A DNA stretch of 64,000 nucleotides from Rhizophagus sp. LPA8_4_AMF (lineage: Eukaryota; Glomeromycota; Glomeromycetes; Glomerales; Glomeraceae), in the NCBI GenBank assembly GCA_021464525.1, contig JADRCO010000020.1, forward strand, positions 1 through 64,000, read 5' to 3'. Shown piece by piece: positions 57,654 to 64,000 of the stretch. The notes beneath the pieces are model-generated. The model was not told the DNA's origin. It did no database searches and saw only the letters and a program-made list of their open reading frames with translations. The first letter of the stretch is position 1, and every line of letters begins with the position of its first letter. The position numbers were made by a program, and so were the translations under genes.

Positions 57654-60600
57654 ATGTCTCAAATATACTACAAATTCAAAAGCGCTAAAGATTACGATAA
57701 TATAACTTTTGATGGTCTTGGAATCTCTGTTTTCGATGCAAAAAAAGAAATCTTGGTCGCAAAAAGATTAAAGGGAAATGACTTTGATATTGTAGTTTCC
57801 CATGCCGAATCTGGAGAAGGTAATTATTTATAATATGTGCTGGAGAGAATAACTTTGTTCAATCACTCGGTTCATGTAAAAAAATTTGCTGTATGGTTAA
57901 CTTGGAATACTTTTTTTTATAGATTACCAAGAAGATACTGCATTAATACCAAGAAATACACCTATAGTGGTTCGACGAGTGCCTACTAAACCAGGGAAAG
58001 GGACTGCGCATCGTTATTTGGAAGGTGCACCAACAGCACCACGTAATGTAACAACTGGAAATCGAGTTAATTATGGAAATCTTAACGGGTTAATATTTTC
58101 ATTTAATTTTTTTATATAATGGAATACTTATTTCTGTAGATGCTAAATTTGGATTATTTTTTTTTAGATCTATGTCAAAAACTTTTGACTTGTCTAAGCA
58201 ACAACATCAAACACAAACCTCCCGACCTTCGCCTGTTCCAACTACAAATCAAACCTCAGGCGAAGAACAAACAGAAGAAGACAGAAGAATTGCAGCCATG
58301 TTTGCACAATCATCAGAGTTTTGGGAAAAAACTCAGGAACAGATGGCTTCGTAGGTTTATTATATTATTGATCTGAATTACTGTGTATATTATTATATTT
58401 ACAATTTCATCTTGCTCTTTTTTTAATAGGAAACCAGCGCTTCGAAGGCCAAATCAACCTCGCCCTCAAGTAAAGCAACAAATTCAAAAAGCGCTTCCAC
58501 CAAATTATGTATGTTATAGATGTGGACAAAAAGGTATGTATAATAAGTTTTATTACATAACTTTATTACTGTCATTTTGTTTAAATTGTGATATTTACAT
58601 TATTTGAAATTTTATAGGACATTGGATTCAAGCATGTCCGACAAATGGTGATAGATCGTTCGATCATATGAAGGTCAGAAAGACGACGGGAATACCTAGA
58701 AGTTTCCTGCAAAAAGTCGAACAAGTTCCTCCTGGAAAAGGAGTACTTGTTACACAAGATGGAAATTTGGTTATTGCACAAGCGAATGAGTGAGTTATTG
58801 AGATTTATACAAAATTCAAGGAAACATCTACATTTACATTATACTTAAGTTGTTATTGTTTTTTTTTCCTATTAAGTGCTGCATGGCAAAAATTTCATGC
58901 CCGTCAAAAATCATATGTGACTACAAATGAAGTGCTTGAAGATACCTTTCCTGTACCTCATGAATTCCAATGCATGATATGTGCTCGACTTCTTAGAGAA
59001 GCTGTTATAACGCCGTGTTGTCAGGCTTCATTTTGTGATGAATGTACGTATCGTTATTGTTGTTCGCAAAGACAACAAATTTTAGATTTTTGTTACAAGT
59101 TTTATAGATTAATTAGGCAGGTTAGGCTAGATGTATTGTTACAATTTGTTTGTTTTATAATTTTGCCTTTTGTGTTATTTTTATGGTTTTGCTCGCAATT
59201 TGTTTGTTGCACAATAAATATAATCCCTTCATTATTTTCTCGAGGTTTAAAAACAAAATCAATCTCGAGTTCTAGTCTAGTGAACTTGTGTGCAAATTTT
59301 TTTTATTTTCTTCCTGTGGAGTATGGGTGTCACGAATATTCTTTTAGATAGCGTTATATGATAACAGATGTGAAATTAATGATCCAAGACAAGATTGGCG
59401 AACATTTTCAACCAATGTCTTGATTACATTAAGAAGGTTTATTCCTATATTATTGGACTTTGATTTTCCAAAAATTTCTACTGAAAAATTCTTGATGACA
59501 ATGGACAATGAGGGAAATATTATGGGAATTCTAGTTCCCGTTATTCAATCGCAAAGATTTGTATATTATATGAAGGAGCAAATTCTACACTTTTTTCTTT
59601 TTTATTTCTTAATCTTATTTTTCTTATTTAAAAAAGAAAACTAACCAATATATTGCAGCTTTTCCTCCCTAAATTATTGAGTCAGTTATCGTTACTAACG
59701 TGGATTTGCTTCTTATTTTTTTCTCCCTTATTATTATAAATATAAAAAAAAATATCTGTTGGTTGGTGGTATAAATTTGGGTTGGATAAATAATTTACAT
59801 AGGTATTCGAACCGCATTAATCAATCCCGAACAAGAAGATCAGCAGTTCAAGTGTCCAAGTTGTCGATCTCCATTATTACCTGATGACTTACTACCCGAC
59901 AAAGCAACTAGAGAAGCTGTGGATAATCATTTAAGAGATTGGGCAAGACGCAGAAATGAACAAATTGTACCTGAGGGTAATGGTGAAGATGATGCTGCTG
60001 ATAATAATAACAATAATAATAACAATAATAATAGTAATAATAATGATGATAATGTACTTGAAGAGAGTACAATAGAAATGCCTATTTCGACCGATTCAAT
60101 AGAAAAAGAACAGCGATCAACAGATTTAGTAATTAATGAACAACCATTACCCGCCGTAAAAGTTGAGGATAAGGATAAAGAATTTGAATCTGCAGACTTA
60201 CAAGAAGACATAACTGAAGATGGTGCACAACAAACAACTGCTACTGCTACTAGTACACAACCTCCAAAAGTAAAAGCTGAGCCAGTACGACTTTATTTAT
60301 TTTTATAGTTTGTTTTTTTTTAAAATTTGAGTCAATTTTTTAAAATCTTTTTATAGAGTGCTAAAGTGGAATTGCCAAAAAAACCAACTCATGATCTTCC
60401 ACAAGTTCCATCACAACAGCAATCAGGATCTTCACAGCAAGCTCAAGCACCTCAACAATCGCAACAATCTTCCCAGTTTCAACCACAGCAGCAATTATCC
60501 CGCCAACAACATCAGTTTCCGAATGCTAATGGAAAAGCTTTTCCACAACAAAACCCCACAACTGCTCAACAACAAGCAACATATGGACAATTTGGATATT

Positions 60601-62610
60601 ACAATGATTATGGATTCGGTTATGATCAAGGTCAATACTGGTACGATGATGGTAAGTTATTACAAGAATATATCAATTTATAAATTAATTAATTTAACAT
60701 AACATATTATGTTTGTTATTATAGCCGGATATCCTCAAATGAATATGAATATGATGAATGCACCTGGTGGCTACTATGATCCATCATATTTTGAATCTGG
60801 ATTTTATCCAGCTGAACCTTTTCCAGCTCAACCACAATTCATGCCACCTTTTAGACCTCCGGTTTATGACGATTTTTGGGATAATAGACCAATGATGCCA
60901 CCACAAGGTAATTTTACTCCTTTTGGGAACAATATGGGAGGTAGTATGGGTGGTGCTATGCAGCCCTTCAGAGGTGGGGGATTTCGTGGGGGATTTCTAC
61001 AACGCGGAGGTAGTTTTCAAAATCGTGGCCGTGGTGGAGGTCGCGGAAGAGGACCAGGTTTTTTCCATGAACAACGACCATTTAACAGTGGACGTGGAAA
61101 TAATAATGATTTTAGAAGAGAATCAAGTATGGGCCCTTCAACTGGCAGACGAGAAGCGTAAGTGTATTGAGAAAATTTTATATGAATTATATATTATCAA
61201 TGTATTTATTAATACGAATATATATATATTATTATCTTATTTAGATCCGAAAGAGAATATCGCGAAGGTGAATCAAAATATGATGATGATCGATTAGTGG
61301 ATGATTTTGGACGTGATTTGGCGCGTCGTAAATCATCAGTGTCGCATCATTCATTAGATAAGGAAAATGATACACGAGAAAAACTATCTCCTTCTCTTAT
61401 ATCTGATCGTGATAGACGTGATAGGGACGTAATTCCAGATGAAGATTTAGAAATTAGACGACGAGAAAAGGCGAGAAGTCATAGTAGAAGTAGAAGCAAA
61501 GAAAGACGTAGTAGCAGCAGGTCACATCATCGTAGTTCTCGAAGGAATCGGGAAGGATCGCATCATAGTCGATCACCTTCAAGACATGATCGTATGTTAT
61601 ATGATGAACGAAGAAAGAGTTCAACATCATCAAGACGTCGAAGTCGTAGTCGTGAAATAAAAGATGATCGAAGATACGTTAATGATAGAAGATATTATGA
61701 TGATGATAGACGGTATTCTGTATCCGAAAGAAGAGAAGAAAGACGTGAATCAATGTCAGATAGAAGAAGTGATAGAGATAGAGATAGACGTGAATCATTA
61801 AGCGACAGGCGAGATGGGCGTGATGACCGTCGTGATTCATATAATAGTTCACGTTATGATAGTAGACGTGAATCAATTAGTGATAGGAAGGATAGACGTA
61901 TTTCAATGGATGAAAAAAAAGATGAAATGCGTAATCAAGGTTTACATAATGAACGATACGAAATTAAAGCTCGAACTAAAACACCTTCACCTAATAGAAC
62001 ATTGGATGATGAAAATGGCAAAATTTTGTATCATAGTCCACAACGAGAATTTGATGTTGAAATGCAAGATATAAGAAGTAGTCAAGTAGAATCAATAGGA
62101 CAAGCTTATGACGATACTGAAAGACAATCAAGACAATCACGATCAGAGTCACCAAAACCCATAATAGATACAGAAGAATTCCAGGTACCCGAAGAAGAAG
62201 ATGATAATGTAATTGATGTTTCTAATGATGATTTAATGGAAGATGATGACATTTACCAAATAAAGGATGATATGCCTACTACACCTCCTTCACCTGATAA
62301 AGATCATTCATCGTCTTCGGGAAAACGTCGTCATTCCTCATCTCATAAACATCGAAGTAATAAGTATCATAGATCATCACATCATCGACGAGAATCTTTG
62401 GATAAAGAAGACCACGAAAGAAGAAGTTCCATGTCCAAATCTCGTCATAATACTTATCCAAAAGAAGATTACCATCGAAGCGGAAGCCGAAAACATAAAA
62501 AGCATCATTCATCACGTCATCATAGTAGTCGTCATCATAGTAGTAGATCTAAAGATGGTGATAATAATAGACGTAGACATCATAGCAGAGAGAGGGATGA
62601 ACGGAGATAA
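57654..62610 (+). CDS. RBBP6/Mpe1-like DWNN-RING protein of the mRNA 3'-end machinery
   Basis: Ten exons total exactly 1178 codons, 1177 aa: 57654-57819, 57923-58088, 58168-58350, 58430-58533, 58618-58789, 58877-59043, 59803-60284, 60357-60651, 60725-61157, 61245-62610. Domains in order: DWNN ubiquitin-like fold (1-75, IYYKFKSAKDYDNITFDG); CCHC zinc knuckle CYRCGQKGHWIQACP (about 199-213); a RING/U-box-like finger (about 293-345, CMICARLL, PCCQASFCDEC, then FKCPSCRSPLLPDD); a poly-N tract; Q- and FG/RGG-rich parts; and a C-terminal arginine-serine region from about 723. Yeast Mpe1 (441 aa) is a subunit of the cleavage and polyadenylation factor. The long RS tail resembles metazoan RBBP6. The intron splitting the RING (59044-59802) is 759 bp, far longer than any other here. 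Confidence 0.93.
59044..59802 (+). other. 759-bp intron of MPE1/RBBP6 with coding-like content
   Basis: The donor is GTACGT after GAT GAA T and the acceptor is TACATAG before GT ATT CGA; both are required to complete CDECIRTALIN of the RING. Inside, an open frame from about 59347 to 59644 reads LYDNRCEINDPRQDWRTF, then LITLRRFIPILLDFDFPKI, FLMTMDNEGNIMGILVPVIQ. The composition is more mixed than other introns. It may be a captured gene fragment; no family was recognised. Confidence 0.5.
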
Positions 62611-63117
62611 CGAATAAAGTAAGTTGTTTGTAAAAAGTAATAAATAGGAAATGTGTATGTAGTAAGAACAAACAACTTTAATTTGTTGCATTGTATTTAT
62701 GTAAATAGTATATTTTTTATTTTAAATATACTATATACATGTATATAGCTTTAAAATCTTAAATCTTTTTTTTAAAAAAAAATTGGACAATTAATATATA
62801 AAAAAGGATTGAACTGAAATTACATTGATGACTACGTGTTCAGCTAGATGCTGATTTTTTTCTTGCTTATTGTCTTGTTTTATTACAAGTACTTTCATTT
62901 TTCCTATAAAAGATAATAAAAAATTCACATTATATTATATATATGTATATCAAGTTATTTTTAATAAAGGACTTGTCATTTCATATAACAAATAATAATT
63001 TTTTAGGGCTGAAACAGTTTTTTATTTAATAATACAATAATAATAAAATAAAAAATAATTTTTTTTTTATTATTTTATTTCTAGTTCGTTAAATAATAAG
63101 GTGATGCCTGCTTAAAA
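62611..63117. other. Convergent 3' spacer MPE1 / aspartate aminotransferase
   Basis: 507 bp of AT-rich DNA with A/T runs; both poly(A) regions must lie here. No gene is seen. Confidence 0.5.
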
Positions 63118-63936
<819 letters not shown>

Positions 63937-64000
63937 CTATAATAAAAATATTCATTCGGGTATTAAAATTTAATTTTTTCAATTAATGAACAAATAATAG

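Noticed and set aside
59927-60211. Minus-strand 94-codon frame rich in L and S
   Set aside because: Antisense of the poly-Asn/acidic exon of MPE1/RBBP6.
61679-62617. Several frames on both strands within the RS-rich exon
   Set aside because: Shadows of the 437-codon arginine-serine exon; repetitive codons keep other frames open.

Overview
This window is nuclear DNA of a filamentous or early-diverging fungus. The base composition is extremely AT-rich, genes are interrupted by many short GT-AG introns (mostly 50-150 bp), and the gene set includes the fungal DASH-complex subunit DAD3. The mix also includes FIT, CSN3, STRAP and ING/PHD genes and a FAR1-type Mutator-like transposon. Together these best fit an arbuscular mycorrhizal fungus (Glomeromycotina, Rhizophagus-like). 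That assignment is inference; no rRNA or other marker locus is present.

Layout. 1-23.2 kb is gene-poor: a homeodomain gene (-, 2666-4476) with about 3.2 kb of low-complexity DNA upstream, DAD3 (+, 7718-8082), a four-exon P4-ATPase flippase (-, 8469-12934), and then about 10 kb without a host gene. That stretch contains a complete but decayed Mutator-like DNA transposon (MULE, 17401-21436) with long terminal inverted repeats and a perfect 9-bp target duplication. It is invaded by a smaller inverted-repeat element. From 23.2 kb to the end the window is dense with housekeeping genes: WIP/verprolin (-), RPB3 (+), coatomer beta' (-), TAP42/IGBP1 (+), CSN3 (-), MDP-1 phosphatase (+), FIT/Scs3 (-), SGF11 (+), STRAP (-), a PPR protein (-), ING/PHD (+), NOG2 (+), a MED28-like protein (-), RCL1 (+), RPL31 (-), IPI3/WDR18 (+), MPE1/RBBP6 (+) and the 3' part of aspartate aminotransferase (-, runs off the right end).

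Themes. Strands alternate almost strictly in the gene-rich half, giving seven divergent pairs and seven convergent pairs. Several divergent pairs share a start-to-start gap of only 220-430 bp. NOG2, RCL1, RPL31 and IPI3 put four ribosome or ribosome-assembly genes within 8.5 kb. WIP (actin), coatomer and flippase (membrane traffic), and TAP42, CSN3, MED28, SGF11, ING and RPB3 (signalling and transcription) make up the rest.

The most unusual signal is a tRNA-like sequence lying in both terminal inverted repeats of the MULE. It has a perfect Pol III B box, clean D and T stems and a compensatory change in the acceptor stem. The differences between the two arms are almost all transitions, and most stops in the transposase can be explained by C-to-T or G-to-A change. 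Splice sites were read by eye from consensus and frame; no transcript data were available.
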